DNA of 15,162 bases, taken from positions 1 to 15,162 of the forward strand of contig JAJYPW010000007.1 in assembly GCA_021795055.1 (NCBI GenBank), given 5' to 3'. Position numbers and translations under genes: made by a program. The DNA is from Thermoplasmata archaeon (lineage in GTDB: Archaea > Thermoplasmatota > Thermoplasmata > Thermoplasmatales > Thermoplasmataceae). Shown here one piece after another: positions 6,381-13,508 of this stretch (its first letter is position 1; each line of letters starts with the position of its first letter). The notes below the pieces were generated by a model. The model did not search any database. It was not told where the DNA came from and saw only the letters and a list, made by a program, of their open reading frames with translations.

Positions 6381-6860
6381 ATGCAACTGGAAGTGGATGG
6401 GTGGAAAACCGATATCAGGTTTTCTGCCGCGCATTTCTTACCTTCCCACACGAAATGCTCTAGACTGCACGGGCACGATTATTTTGTCAGGGCCAAAATA
6501 TTCGGCGAAACCGAAGGGGAATTCGTCGTGGATTATCTGGAAGTGATACAGCAGCTCAAGTTCATCACCGCAAGGATGGATCACAGATTGCTTGTGCCCA
6601 CAAAATCAGAGCTTTCCAGATACACAATCACTGGAGATACATGCGTCATCAGCTACGGGGAAAAAGAGATAAGGGTGAGCAGGAACGACATCTTTGAACT
6701 GCCTGCCGCAAGCAGCGCCAGTGAGGAGATTTCCAGGTATGTCGCTGAAGAGTTGAGGGACCAGCTTTCCGGTAACAAAAATATTGAGAAGATAATGGTC
6801 TGCGTGGATGAGGGACCCGGCATGGGTGCATGCTATGAGATCAAGTTCACCCGGCAGTAG
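6381..6860 (+). CDS. queD: 6-carboxy-tetrahydropterin synthase QueD (PTPS family)
   Basis: A 159-residue PTPS-fold enzyme that converts 7,8-dihydroneopterin triphosphate to 6-carboxy-5,6,7,8-tetrahydropterin, an early step towards preQ0, the precursor of archaeosine at position 15 of archaeal tRNA. Zinc ligands are His18 (FSAAHF) and His30/His32 in LHGHD. Cys26 lies three residues before HGH, giving the CxxxHGH signature of QueD as opposed to other PTPS types. MDHRLLVP (66-73) and DEGPGMGACYE near the C terminus match the conserved Asp-His and Glu regions. The gene overlaps queC by 26 nt, supporting co-translation and the preQ0 assignment over a pterin-cofactor role. QueE and the GTP cyclohydrolase are not in the window. 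Confidence 0.9.
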   Translation: MQLEVDGWKTDIRFSAAHFLPSHTKCSRLHGHDYFVRAKIFGETEGEFVVDYLEVIQQLKFITARMDHRLLVPTKSELSRYTITGDTCVISYGEKEIRVSRNDIFELPAASSASEEISRYVAEELRDQLSGNKNIEKIMVCVDEGPGMGACYEIKFTRQ

Positions 6861-7548
6861 CATTGTAATACTTCTTTCCGGCGGATTGGATTCCACCACG
6901 CTTCTCTCAATCTTCAAAGCTAAGGGATACGCCATTTTTCCCATCAGTTTCGAATACGGGCAGACACACCTGAGGGAACTGAAGAGCGTGGAAGACCTCT
7001 GCAGCTATTATGGCGTGAAAGGAAAGAGGGTGAAGGTAGAGATACCCGAATCAACAAGCTCGCTTACCGGAAATGCCGAAATCATGGCAAGAAGCCTTGA
7101 GGAAGTTGGTTCAGGCATACCCAACACCTTTGTGCCGTCAAGGAACGCTATATTTCTGGCGCTGGCAGCTTCATACGCATTCTCCATCGGTGTGGACAGG
7201 ATAGCCATCGGCGTCAATTCCGTTGACTATTCAGGTTATCCGGATTGCAGGCCGGAATTCATCTCCAGGATGGAGGAAACCATCAACCTTGCCCTGGGAA
7301 AACGCGATGCGATACGCATAGAGGCGCCTCTTCAGTACCTCAGCAAGGGTGAGATCATAAGGATTGGAATGGCAAATCATGCACCGTATGACCTGACATG
7401 GTCCTGCTACCGTGGAGATCAGGTTTCCTGCGGAAAATGTGATTCCTGTCTCCTGAGGCTTCGCGGTTTCATGGATGCAGGCCTGCAGGATCCACTTGAG
7501 TACAGCGAATACCCGGACTTCTATCTGGAACGGAAAAAAAAGGGTTGA
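6835..7548 (+). CDS. queC: 7-cyano-7-deazaguanine (preQ0) synthase QueC
   Basis: A 237-residue ATP-dependent enzyme that converts 7-carboxy-7-deazaguanine to preQ0, with ammonia as nitrogen donor. The N-type pyrophosphatase loop SGGLDST starts at residue 15. The FEYGQTH segment and the PSRNAIFLALAASYA region are typical of QueC. The C-terminal zinc site is complete: Cys191 (TWSCY), Cys199, Cys202 and Cys205 (SCGKCDSC). ATG 6835 was chosen because GGGTG lies 6 nt upstream and QueC proteins begin a few residues before the loop; ATG 6808 would add nine residues and overlap queD further. It forms an operon with queD, and its stop lies 12 nt from the convergent mdh stop. Confidence 0.94.
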   Translation: MRSSSPGSSIVILLSGGLDSTTLLSIFKAKGYAIFPISFEYGQTHLRELKSVEDLCSYYGVKGKRVKVEIPESTSSLTGNAEIMARSLEEVGSGIPNTFVPSRNAIFLALAASYAFSIGVDRIAIGVNSVDYSGYPDCRPEFISRMEETINLALGKRDAIRIEAPLQYLSKGEIIRIGMANHAPYDLTWSCYRGDQVSCGKCDSCLLRLRGFMDAGLQDPLEYSEYPDFYLERKKKG

Positions 7549-7560
7549 GGGGGTTCACCC

Positions 7561-8532
7561 TCAGTTGGATGAGAAAAGCTTGTCGACAACGTCGCAGCTG
7601 CTGTTGACCGAAGCTACCGTCTTCTTCCAGAGATCAAGCTCAGAAGCCTGGAAATCTATGTCATATACCTGCTCTGCGCCTTCTGATCCAATTTTCACCG
7701 GGACGCCTATGAATTTCCCGGATATGCCATAATGCTCGGCATGCTTTCCCGAAATGAAGGCCGCGCTCGGAATTATGCGTTTCTTGTCCCTGATTATTGA
7801 TTCCGCCATTGCGGTGATGGATATGCCTGGGGCGTAATATGCGCTGCCAGTCTTGAGCAAATTAACGATCTCGCCCCCGCCGAGTCTTGTCCTCTTGACA
7901 ATCTCGTCTATCTTCTCCTTTGACAGGAGCCTCTCCACGGGGATTCCGCCGGCGCTGGAATATCTTATAAATGGAACCATGTCATCGCCGTGACCGCCAA
8001 TCACAAACCCATACACGTCCTCGACTGAAACCCCAAGCTCCATGGCCAGGAAAGTCCTGAATCTGGCGCTGTCCAGCGACCCACCCAGTCCCAGTATCCT
8101 TCCCGGCTTTATGCCGGAAGCTTTGTAAAATGCATACGCCATTATATCCGCAGGGTTCGTTACGACTATGACCTTTGCATCGGAGGAATATCTGCCAACA
8201 CTTTTGGCAACGTCCCTGATTATCTCAACGTTCTTGCCCAGCAGGTCATCCCTGCTCATGCCAGGTTTCCTGGCAAGACCGGCAGTCACCACCACCACAT
8301 CCGAACCTTCGAGGTTTTTGTATACCTCCGGGCTCTTGGTCGTGAAGCCGTAGACTCTGGAGTCAACGCCCCAGTGGGGTGTACCCTCATAAATGTCCAG
8401 CGCCTTTCCTTCAGGGATCCCTTCAACGACGTCAAAAAGATATACGTCTCCCAGGTCACGGCTCACCAGGAACTGTGCAAGGGAAGCCCCCACATTTCCT
8501 GCCCCTATAACCGAAATCTTGCTTCTTGCCAT
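7561..8532 (-). CDS. mdh: Malate dehydrogenase, LDH-like family
   Basis: A 323-residue NAD-linked enzyme interconverting malate and oxaloacetate. The Rossmann motif GAGNVG is at 10-15, and Asp34 (YLFDVVEG) at the end of strand 2 favours NAD over NADP. The substrate loop ARKPGMSRDDLL contains Arg88 and Arg94; an Arg at the first position is the malate-type rather than the lactate-type (Gln) residue. Asn126 (VTNPAD), Asp154 and Arg157 (LDSARFR), and the catalytic His181 (GGHGDD) are all present, so the enzyme should be active. ATG 8532 was chosen because the protein then begins just before the Rossmann strand and a TATA box sits 25 bp upstream. The in-frame extension to 8664 would overlap the divergent aminotransferase and has no family match. 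Confidence 0.95.
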   Translation of the reverse strand: MARSKISVIGAGNVGASLAQFLVSRDLGDVYLFDVVEGIPEGKALDIYEGTPHWGVDSRVYGFTTKSPEVYKNLEGSDVVVVTAGLARKPGMSRDDLLGKNVEIIRDVAKSVGRYSSDAKVIVVTNPADIMAYAFYKASGIKPGRILGLGGSLDSARFRTFLAMELGVSVEDVYGFVIGGHGDDMVPFIRYSSAGGIPVERLLSKEKIDEIVKRTRLGGGEIVNLLKTGSAYYAPGISITAMAESIIRDKKRIIPSAAFISGKHAEHYGISGKFIGVPVKIGSEGAEQVYDIDFQASELDLWKKTVASVNSSCDVVDKLFSSN

Positions 8533-8553
8533 GAAACTTGATCGCCAGAATGC

Positions 8554-8560
8554 TATTATA
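8554..8560 (-). promoter_or_regulatory. TATA box of mdh
   Basis: TATAATA on the minus strand is centred 25 bp upstream of ATG 8532, with no Shine-Dalgarno between, so the mRNA is predicted to be leaderless. Confidence 0.6.
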
Positions 8561-8584
8561 GATTCTGAGTGCGCGACTGGCAAG

Positions 8585-8593
8585 TAAATAATA
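8585..8593 (+). promoter_or_regulatory. TATA box of the aminotransferase gene
   Basis: TAAATAATA is centred about 26 bp upstream of ATG 8615, supporting that start. It lies ~32 bp from the divergent mdh TATA box, so the two promoters are back to back in an 82-bp gap. Confidence 0.5.
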
Positions 8594-8614
8594 GTGAGTT
8601 TAAACTTCCAGATC

Positions 8615-9631
8615 ATGGTACCAACAGATTTCAGGATGTTCCGCTGGCTCCGGGAGAATTTCAACGTGAAGCATTTTCAGCTGTCACTCAGCGGGATGCC
8701 CGCGCCGGATTTCGGCAGTTACCGCCTTGACACTTCGTTCAATGAATACCTTGATTCAGGAATAAACGGATCCGACCTGTTCAGGGAGACGCTTGCCAAA
8801 AAATTTTCTGTCAGGGCTGAAAACGTGATTCCCACTGTCGGAGCCACCGAGGCAATATTCCTTGGAATATCGGCACTAAAGCCCGCTGACGTTTACCTCA
8901 ATGCCCCTGAGTACGAGCCATTTTTCAGGGTCGCAGAGGTGGCCGGCAAACATATCCGGCTTGCCGATCTCAGGAAGTCGTGCCCTGACGATGCTGCCAG
9001 TTCGGCAGTGGCATTCTCAAACCCAAACAACCCGACGGGAAGCATCCTCAAGCCATCAGGGTTCGAGAAGTATGAAGAGGCATTCGTGGACGAGACCTTC
9101 ATAGAGTTCACCGGAGTAAGGTCGAGTTTCCGGCTTACTGATAACATTGCTATAGCTGGGACATTGTCAAAATTCTACGGATCGTCTTTTACCAGGGCCG
9201 GATGGATAATAGCAAAAGGGGAGATGATGGACAGGATCTCCACCATGAAGGATCTTACCAGCAACAGCAATCCGGGTTTCATGCTTTACATTGCTTCCAA
9301 AATTCTGGATCGCGAGGAGGAAATCCGGAAACGCAATGCCAGGACTATTGGGGAGAACAGGAAGCTGGTAGAGGAGTTTCTTCTGGAGAATTCCCTGAAA
9401 TGCGAGATCACAGATGGGGTACCCTTCTGTTTCCCTTCTTACGGTTTTCGTGTAAGTTCAGATGAGTTATGCAGCAGAGCGATAAAGGAAGCCGGGGTCC
9501 TCCTTGTCCCCGGCTCAATTTTCGGAAAGGAGGGACATTTCAGGCTCTGTTTTACCACAGACAGGGATACCCTGGCTTCCGGGCTTGATGCACTCTCAAA
9601 ATTCCTTAAATCAGTCAGTGCAGGTTCCTGA
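8615..9631 (+). CDS. Class I/II pyridoxal-phosphate aminotransferase (HisC/AspC-like), substrate unknown
   Basis: A 338-residue fold-type I PLP enzyme. Visible landmarks are the PLP-phosphate region TVGATEAIF, SNPNNPTG with the conserved Asn, DETFIEF with the Asp that pairs with the pyridine nitrogen, the Schiff-base Lys186 in GTLSKFYGSSFTRAG (the family pattern SKxxGxxxxRxG), and a C-terminal Arg in FRLCF that would bind the substrate carboxylate. The length and the short N terminus resemble histidinol-phosphate aminotransferase or CobD-like branches, but no substrate can be fixed from sequence. ATG 8615 suits the TATA box at 8585; GTG 8594 (+7 residues) is the alternative. The 3' end overlaps the convergent regulator gene by 17 bp. 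It is divergent from mdh, whose product oxaloacetate is a common amino acceptor, but that link is speculative. Confidence 0.83.
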   Translation: MVPTDFRMFRWLRENFNVKHFQLSLSGMPAPDFGSYRLDTSFNEYLDSGINGSDLFRETLAKKFSVRAENVIPTVGATEAIFLGISALKPADVYLNAPEYEPFFRVAEVAGKHIRLADLRKSCPDDAASSAVAFSNPNNPTGSILKPSGFEKYEEAFVDETFIEFTGVRSSFRLTDNIAIAGTLSKFYGSSFTRAGWIIAKGEMMDRISTMKDLTSNSNPGFMLYIASKILDREEEIRKRNARTIGENRKLVEEFLLENSLKCEITDGVPFCFPSYGFRVSSDELCSRAIKEAGVLLVPGSIFGKEGHFRLCFTTDRDTLASGLDALSKFLKSVSAGS

Positions 9632-10001
9632 TCTCCATCTCGATGTATTCATCAAGATAAAGCACCTTTTCCTTCATGGTGGAGTAGAAATCTTCAAGGA
9701 TCCTGCTGGCCTCCTCCTTCACCTTTTTCGGGCTGGCTGCAGTATACACGTTCCTGTGTCCTCCAGCCTCAAGGCTCTGGCTTTCCTTGAAGCAGAGTCC
9801 AAGGCTCACAAGTTTTTCCAGACACCTGTGGGTGGTGCTCTTATCCTTGTGCAGGTAAACAGCCATGTCGTCAAGCGATATGCTGGTCGTCTTGCTAATC
9901 TTGAAGAAAGCCCTGCACTCCACGTCGTCTCTGCCGAACAGGGAGCACAGGATACTATCGCATTTGATCTCCCTTCTGGAAAAGGAGTGAAGACTATCCA
10001 C
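9615..10001 (-). CDS. Winged-helix transcriptional regulator (TrmB/Lrs14-like), Cys-rich
   Basis: A 128-residue archaeal DNA-binding protein. The helix-turn-helix is ISLDDMAVYLHKDKSTTHRCLEKLVSLGL (residues ~41-69, quoted in two overlapping parts: LDDMAVYLHKDKS and STTHRCLEKLVSLGL), followed by a wing with GGHRNVYTA and a C-terminal helix for dimerisation. There are five cysteines: 14, 19, 29, 60 (in the recognition helix) and 70. GTG 10001 is the start: a stop codon directly precedes it in frame and a TATA box lies 24 bp upstream. The gene is divergent from trx-trxB, with an inverted repeat between the two promoters. A redox-sensing role over trx-trxB is a reasonable inference, not shown. Its 3' end overlaps the aminotransferase gene by 17 bp. 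Confidence 0.8.
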   Translation of the reverse strand: MDSLHSFSRREIKCDSILCSLFGRDDVECRAFFKISKTTSISLDDMAVYLHKDKSTTHRCLEKLVSLGLCFKESQSLEAGGHRNVYTAASPKKVKEEASRILEDFYSTMKEKVLYLDEYIEMEIRNLH

Positions 10002-10020
10002 TTATCCTTATGATGAGCCA

Positions 10021-10028
10021 ATATTTAG
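10021..10028 (-). promoter_or_regulatory. TATA box of the winged-helix regulator
   Basis: CTAAATAT on the minus strand is centred about 24 bp upstream of GTG 10001, consistent with a leaderless mRNA. Confidence 0.55.
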
Positions 10029-10034
10029 ACTTTG

Positions 10035-10055
10035 TGCGTTATTGGCAAAAACGCA
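10035..10055. promoter_or_regulatory. Inverted repeat TGCGTT-N9-AACGCA between regulator and trx
   Basis: The 6-bp arms (10035-10040 and 10050-10055) are perfect, separated by 9 bp. The repeat sits just upstream of both TATA boxes (10021-10028 on minus, 10057-10066 on plus), where one bound dimer could affect both divergent promoters. The cognate regulator is presumably the adjacent winged-helix protein. Confidence 0.5.
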
Positions 10056-10056
10056 A

Positions 10057-10066
10057 CATATTTATG
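10057..10066 (+). promoter_or_regulatory. Probable TATA box of trx-trxB
   Basis: CATATTTATG is centred about 34 bp upstream of ATG 10096, predicting a short leader. A second AT-rich candidate, ATACTTAAGG at 10085-10094, resembles the hsp20 box but is too close to ATG 10096; it would imply a later start. Confidence 0.45.
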
Positions 10067-10095
10067 CACGGGGTCAATACGGAGATACTTAAGGG

Positions 10096-10512
10096 ATGCG
10101 GATGGACTCGGACCTGGAGAAAATAAGGGAACGGATGTACAACAAATTCCTTGAGAATGCTAGGAGTGAGAAAAAAATGAATGGAAAAGTCGAACCTCTA
10201 ACACTTGAGGACAGGAATTTCTATGAAACAGTAAAGAAGCAAAAACACATGGTAGTGGACTTCTGGGCACCATGGTGCGGCCCGTGCAGGATGGTCTCCC
10301 CCATAGTGGATGAGCTGGCAGCAGAATACAGCGGAAAGGTTTCGTTCGGCAGGCTCAACGTTGACGACAACCCGATGGTTTCGGGTGAATTCTCGATTCA
10401 GAGTATACCCACCCTGCTGTTTTTCAGGGACGGGCAGCCTGTGGACGGAGTCATAGGCTACATGCCAAAGGAAGTCCTGAAGGCAAGGATTGAGAAATTC
10501 CTCAGGAACTGA
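10096..10512 (+). CDS. trxA: Thioredoxin
   Basis: A 138-residue thiol-disulfide oxidoreductase. The active site WCGPC (Cys61, Cys64) follows strand VVDFWAPW, and the cis-proline is in SIPTLLFF. The fold covers residues ~35-138 at standard length. The first ~30 residues form a charged helical extension (DLEKIRERMYNKFLEN) of a kind I associate with several archaeal thioredoxins. ATG 10096 is the first start; ATG 10102 and 10135 are also in frame, so the exact N terminus is uncertain. The next gene, thioredoxin reductase, begins 2 nt after the stop, so the pair is one operon, and the reductase is presumably its electron donor. Confidence 0.94.
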   Translation: MRMDSDLEKIRERMYNKFLENARSEKKMNGKVEPLTLEDRNFYETVKKQKHMVVDFWAPWCGPCRMVSPIVDELAAEYSGKVSFGRLNVDDNPMVSGEFSIQSIPTLLFFRDGQPVDGVIGYMPKEVLKARIEKFLRN

Positions 10513-10514
10513 GG

Positions 10515-11492
10515 GTGACGGATCTGCCCGACTCTGAAATTTACGACGTCATAATTGTAGGCGGAGCGTCAGCCGGGCTTTCCGCCGCAATATATACCTC
10601 AAGGCAGCAGATGCGCACTCTGCTCATTAGCAAGGACATAGGAGGGCAGGCGCTGCTTACAAACGAAATACAGAATTATCCCGGTTTTATGAGCATAGGC
10701 GGATTCGAGTTGATGAACAAGTTCCAGGAGCAGGCCAGGGCCTACGGCACAGAATTCCTTTACGATGAGGTAAAATCCATTGAAAAGGATGGAAATAATT
10801 TCAGCGTTAACACAACATCCAACAAAATTTCAGCACTCTCCCTGATACTTGCATTCGGAAAGACGCCCAGGGATTTGGGCGTTCCGGGCGAGGAAAAGCT
10901 GAAGGGCCGGGGTGTTTCCTACTGCGCAGTATGCGACGGACCGCTTTTCAAGGGAAAGAAGGTGGCGGTCATTGGCGTAGGGGAACAGGCATACGAAGCG
11001 ATCAACTATCTCTCCAACGTTGTGGGGGAACTCCTTCTGATTCACAAACCTCCGAAGCTTACTGCAGGAGGGGAAATCATATCTGGAATGATAGAGAACA
11101 AGAGGGTAAACTTCCTGCCTTCCACGGAAGTGGTTTCCGTAAACGGTGATAAGAGGATTGAGTCGATAACCCTGAAGAGTTCAGGCGGAAAGACATGGGA
11201 TGAGAAGCTCGATGGAATCTTTGTTGAGATCGGGTACATAGCCAAGAGCGATTTTGTGAAGGGGATAGTTGACCTTAACAATAAAAAAGAGATCATAACA
11301 AACCTTGACGGAACGACTTCTACTGCCGGAATTTTTTCCTGCGGGGACATCACACAGATACCGTACAAGCAGGCGGTAATATCAGCAGGGATGGGCGCAA
11401 CAGCGGCACTCTCCGCTTACAATTATGTGCAGGCGAAGAAAGGGCTAATCGCATCCAGATCAGACTGGAAGACAATCAAGGCCAAGATCTGA
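10515..11492 (+). CDS. trxB: Thioredoxin reductase (flavoprotein), Thermoplasma-like without NADPH signature
   Basis: A 325-residue FAD enzyme that should pass electrons to thioredoxin through Cys137 and Cys140 (SYCAVCDGPLF). The N-terminal FAD strand is DVIIVGGASAGL (11-22), where the third glycine of GxGxxG is Ala18; the second FAD region CGDIT is near the C terminus. The pyridine-nucleotide domain keeps GVGEQA (154-159), but the HRRxxxR segment that binds the NADPH 2'-phosphate is replaced by IHKPPKLTAGG starting at Ile176. The T. acidophilum reductase is known to use neither NADPH nor NADH well, and this protein appears to share that property (inference). The start is GTG 10515, immediately after trx; the next Met is residue 33, inside the domain. 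A T-run follows the stop. Confidence 0.92.
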   Translation: MTDLPDSEIYDVIIVGGASAGLSAAIYTSRQQMRTLLISKDIGGQALLTNEIQNYPGFMSIGGFELMNKFQEQARAYGTEFLYDEVKSIEKDGNNFSVNTTSNKISALSLILAFGKTPRDLGVPGEEKLKGRGVSYCAVCDGPLFKGKKVAVIGVGEQAYEAINYLSNVVGELLLIHKPPKLTAGGEIISGMIENKRVNFLPSTEVVSVNGDKRIESITLKSSGGKTWDEKLDGIFVEIGYIAKSDFVKGIVDLNNKKEIITNLDGTTSTAGIFSCGDITQIPYKQAVISAGMGATAALSAYNYVQAKKGLIASRSDWKTIKAKI

Positions 11493-11497
11493 TACCG

Positions 11498-11504
11498 GTT
11501 TTTT
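11498..11504 (+). terminator. T-rich terminator after trxB
   Basis: A run of six T (GGTTTTTTCC) begins 7 nt after the trxB stop. Archaeal RNA polymerase commonly stops at such U-tracts without a hairpin. Confidence 0.4.
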
Positions 11505-11577
11505 CCAGGTGATACGCAAGTTCCAGGCTCTATCTGGAGCTCCTGTTCTCCATATTGCACGGGAGCAGAGAAATTTT

Positions 11578-11952
11578 TCACTTATCCCCTTTAGATTCTC
11601 CCGGGTTTGTATTGGGCATTCTCCAGTAAATGAATACGATGGATACGAGTACGAACAGCAGCACAAGTATCAGGTAGAACACGCTGAATGCTACAACAGC
11701 TGTGCCATAGACCAGGCTGCCCACTCCGAAGATATAGTAGGCCCAGACGAATCCCCTGACCACGGGGATACTGGAGAAAAATGCCATTGTAAGGTAGGAT
11801 ATAATCGCGAAGAGAATCGAAAGCAGGCCTATGACGGCAAAAGCTTCCTGCTTGTTTCCTATTGAAATGTAAGAGAGGTAGAACGTGAGCAGAGAGATAA
11901 TCACAACAACCGCAGCGGCTGCGAGCCCAGCGACCTTCTTTGGTGACTCCAT
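11578..11952 (-). CDS. Small integral membrane protein, four predicted helices, function unknown
   Basis: A 124-residue protein not matched to a named family. Hydrophobic segments at about residues 7-31, 37-59, 64-86 and 87-110 would form four transmembrane helices. The N terminus MESPKK is short and positively charged, and the C-terminal tail PNTNPGESKGDK is hydrophilic. There is no cleavable signal peptide and no cysteine, histidine cluster or other catalytic motif. ATG 11952 is supported by the TATA box 26 bp upstream. It converges with trxB across an 85-nt gap and is divergent from the transporter remnant. Coding status is supported by the promoter and the clean hydrophobic periodicity; the antisense frames in the same stretch are polar and read poorly. 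Confidence 0.78.
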   Translation of the reverse strand: MESPKKVAGLAAAAVVVIISLLTFYLSYISIGNKQEAFAVIGLLSILFAIISYLTMAFFSSIPVVRGFVWAYYIFGVGSLVYGTAVVAFSVFYLILVLLFVLVSIVFIYWRMPNTNPGESKGDK

Positions 11953-11973
11953 TGATCTTGAATGTCCGCCCCC

Positions 11974-11982
11974 CTATATATC
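11974..11982 (-). promoter_or_regulatory. TATA box of the small membrane protein gene
   Basis: GATATATAG on the minus strand is centred 26 bp upstream of ATG 11952, consistent with a leaderless mRNA. Confidence 0.6.
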
Positions 11983-12079
11983 TAACTGGAATCAATTTAA
12001 AAAATTTCAGTTCGCCAGTGCATTGCAAACCAACTCACGCTGGAGGACGTCTTGCAGCTCTTTGCCGGCAACTGGGCGG

Positions 12080-12354
12080 GCAACAGTGATTGGCGGAACC
12101 ATAATTGTGCCAGAACTGGTAGCCACTCGAATGAGGGCGAGCGGGCAGGCCATAAACATATCCATAGACAAAATGCCGCTGCGCTTGCAATACCATCGTT
12201 TCCTGCATTCCTGAGCCAGTTCGGGCTGGCTGCGGTCATAGGTTTTTGCGCCACAATTGCGGCAGGATCCAGTGTCATAATGCACTTTGTCATACCAGGA
12301 ACAAAGGAGAGGCTGCTTGAAGAAATTTCTGGTGAAATTGCAGAAGCCCAGTGA
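12080..12354 (+). pseudogene. Remnant of an MFS sugar/metabolite transporter, C-terminal part, frameshifted
   Basis: No intact gene fits the 464-nt stretch 11953-12416, but two plus-strand frames together read as the last third of a major facilitator transporter. The first frame (12080 to ~12172) gives IIVPELVATRMRASGQAINIS, cut here to PELVATRMRASGQ, matching the family pattern PELFPTRxRATGxG before helix 11. The next frame (~12175 to TGA 12352-12354) gives FPAFLSQFGLAAVIGF, another hydrophobic helix, and the terminal IPGTKERLLEEISGE, matching the sugar-porter ending IPETKGxSLEEI. A one-base deletion near 12173-12176 would explain the shift. The upstream helices are missing: 12005-12079 reads as polar, unrelated sequence in all three forward frames. 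The remnant lies 62 bp before glucose dehydrogenase, in the same direction. Confidence 0.68.
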
Positions 12355-12416
12355 TATCCGGCAATGGACTGCCAGCGGAAATGCAAATTGATTTACCCAT
12401 GAAAACATATTGAATC

Positions 12417-13502
12417 ATGCAGAAAACTGAAGGGATTGCGACAGATGCCCCGAAGGGGGGCTCAGCATACGGACATTACGATATTGTGGACGATCAGGGC
12501 GACATAGAAATCCAGGCGCTCTTTACCGGGGTCTGCGGCACCGACAAGGGGATGGTTGCAGGTCACCTCCAGTTTGCCTACAATCCCAAGGGACAGAGCA
12601 ACATCATTCTCGGCCATGAAGCACTCGGAAAGGTGATCGACCCCGGCAGCAGCATCAGTCTCAGGAAAGGGGACCTGGTGGTTCCTGTCGTAAGGAGACC
12701 TGGAGATTGCGTGAACTGCAGGATAGGCAGGCAGGACAACTGTTCTGACGGAGAGAAGCATGAGGCAGGAATAACGGGAAAGAACGGATTCATGAGGAGG
12801 ACGTTCCACGACAGCGAAGAATTCCTGGTGAAGGTGCCTGATCCCGCAATGAAAGATTATGCCGTGCTTACTGAGCCCACTAAGAACGTGATGAAGGCGC
12901 TCGAGGTTTTTGGAATTGTGTCGAAAAGGTCTGTATTTGCGGCAGAGGACTCCACATATCGGGGAAAGAAGTGCACCGTAATCGGGACAGGCCCGGAGGC
13001 GTTCCTTTATGCAATGTCATTCTCCGACCTCGGTTTCACCACCCATATCACTAACAGGCATCCGGTGGATGATAACAGGCTGAAAATCTGTGAATATTTC
13101 AACCTGGGCTTTGTTGACTATTCCACTGATATGGGGACGTTTGATCAGGGCATGGACGTTGTAGTGGATACCAGCGGGGACCCAGGGACAATTTTCACAT
13201 TTTACAGGAAACTCAATTACAACGGGATCATGCTGCTTTTCGGCACCAACGGAAAGGCGCAGCCGGCTCCGGTGAGCGGGGTGGACATCAACCTCATGAT
13301 CGAGAGGAATCTCACCGTTTTAGGGACGGTGGATGCAGCCAAGATACACTACATTCAGGCTATAGAGAAGCTTTCACAGTGGGGTAACCTGCCCAACTCA
13401 CCACTGAAGAAACTTATTACCAGCCTGTACGATCCCCAGGATGAGACTGTTTTCACCCGGAGGAACCCCTCCGAGATAAAGGCAGTCATCAGGTGGGATT
13501 GA
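12417..13502 (+). CDS. gdh: Glucose 1-dehydrogenase, zinc-dependent, Thermoplasma type
   Basis: A 361-residue medium-chain zinc dehydrogenase that oxidises glucose (and, in the T. acidophilum enzyme, galactose) to the lactone with NADP as preferred cofactor, the first step of the non-phosphorylative Entner-Doudoroff pathway. Catalytic-zinc residues are Cys40 (GVCGTDKG), His67 and Glu68 (LGHEA). The structural-zinc lobe has Cys98, Cys101 and Cys109 in RRPGDCVNCRIGRQDNC. Cofactor binding is at GTGPEA (190-195), and Asn213-Arg214-His215 are placed to hold the NADP 2'-phosphate. Segments KHEAGITG, TEPTKNVMKA and VDAAKIHY match the Thermoplasma enzyme closely. ATG 12417 gives the family N terminus; no strong TATA box or Shine-Dalgarno is seen. 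folD follows after 6 nt, so the two are probably cotranscribed. Confidence 0.95.
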   Translation: MQKTEGIATDAPKGGSAYGHYDIVDDQGDIEIQALFTGVCGTDKGMVAGHLQFAYNPKGQSNIILGHEALGKVIDPGSSISLRKGDLVVPVVRRPGDCVNCRIGRQDNCSDGEKHEAGITGKNGFMRRTFHDSEEFLVKVPDPAMKDYAVLTEPTKNVMKALEVFGIVSKRSVFAAEDSTYRGKKCTVIGTGPEAFLYAMSFSDLGFTTHITNRHPVDDNRLKICEYFNLGFVDYSTDMGTFDQGMDVVVDTSGDPGTIFTFYRKLNYNGIMLLFGTNGKAQPAPVSGVDINLMIERNLTVLGTVDAAKIHYIQAIEKLSQWGNLPNSPLKKLITSLYDPQDETVFTRRNPSEIKAVIRWD

Positions 13503-13508
13503 ATCGGC

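Noticed and set aside
7546..7563. Hairpin TGAGGG-N6-CCCTCA spanning the convergent queC and mdh stops
   Set aside because: Six pairs only and no flanking T-tract on either strand; archaeal termination does not rely on such hairpins, so I do not call it a terminator.
8533..8664. N-terminal extension of the malate dehydrogenase frame
   Set aside because: It overlaps the divergent aminotransferase start and its promoter, and the protein core begins at ATG 8532 with a TATA box 25 bp upstream.
12007..12408. Minus-strand frame with CRNCGAKTY and other cysteines, at first sight a zinc-ribbon or transposase fragment
   Set aside because: The match is short and the rest does not follow any transposase pattern; the plus strand reads as MFS transporter remnants over the same bases, which explains the region better.
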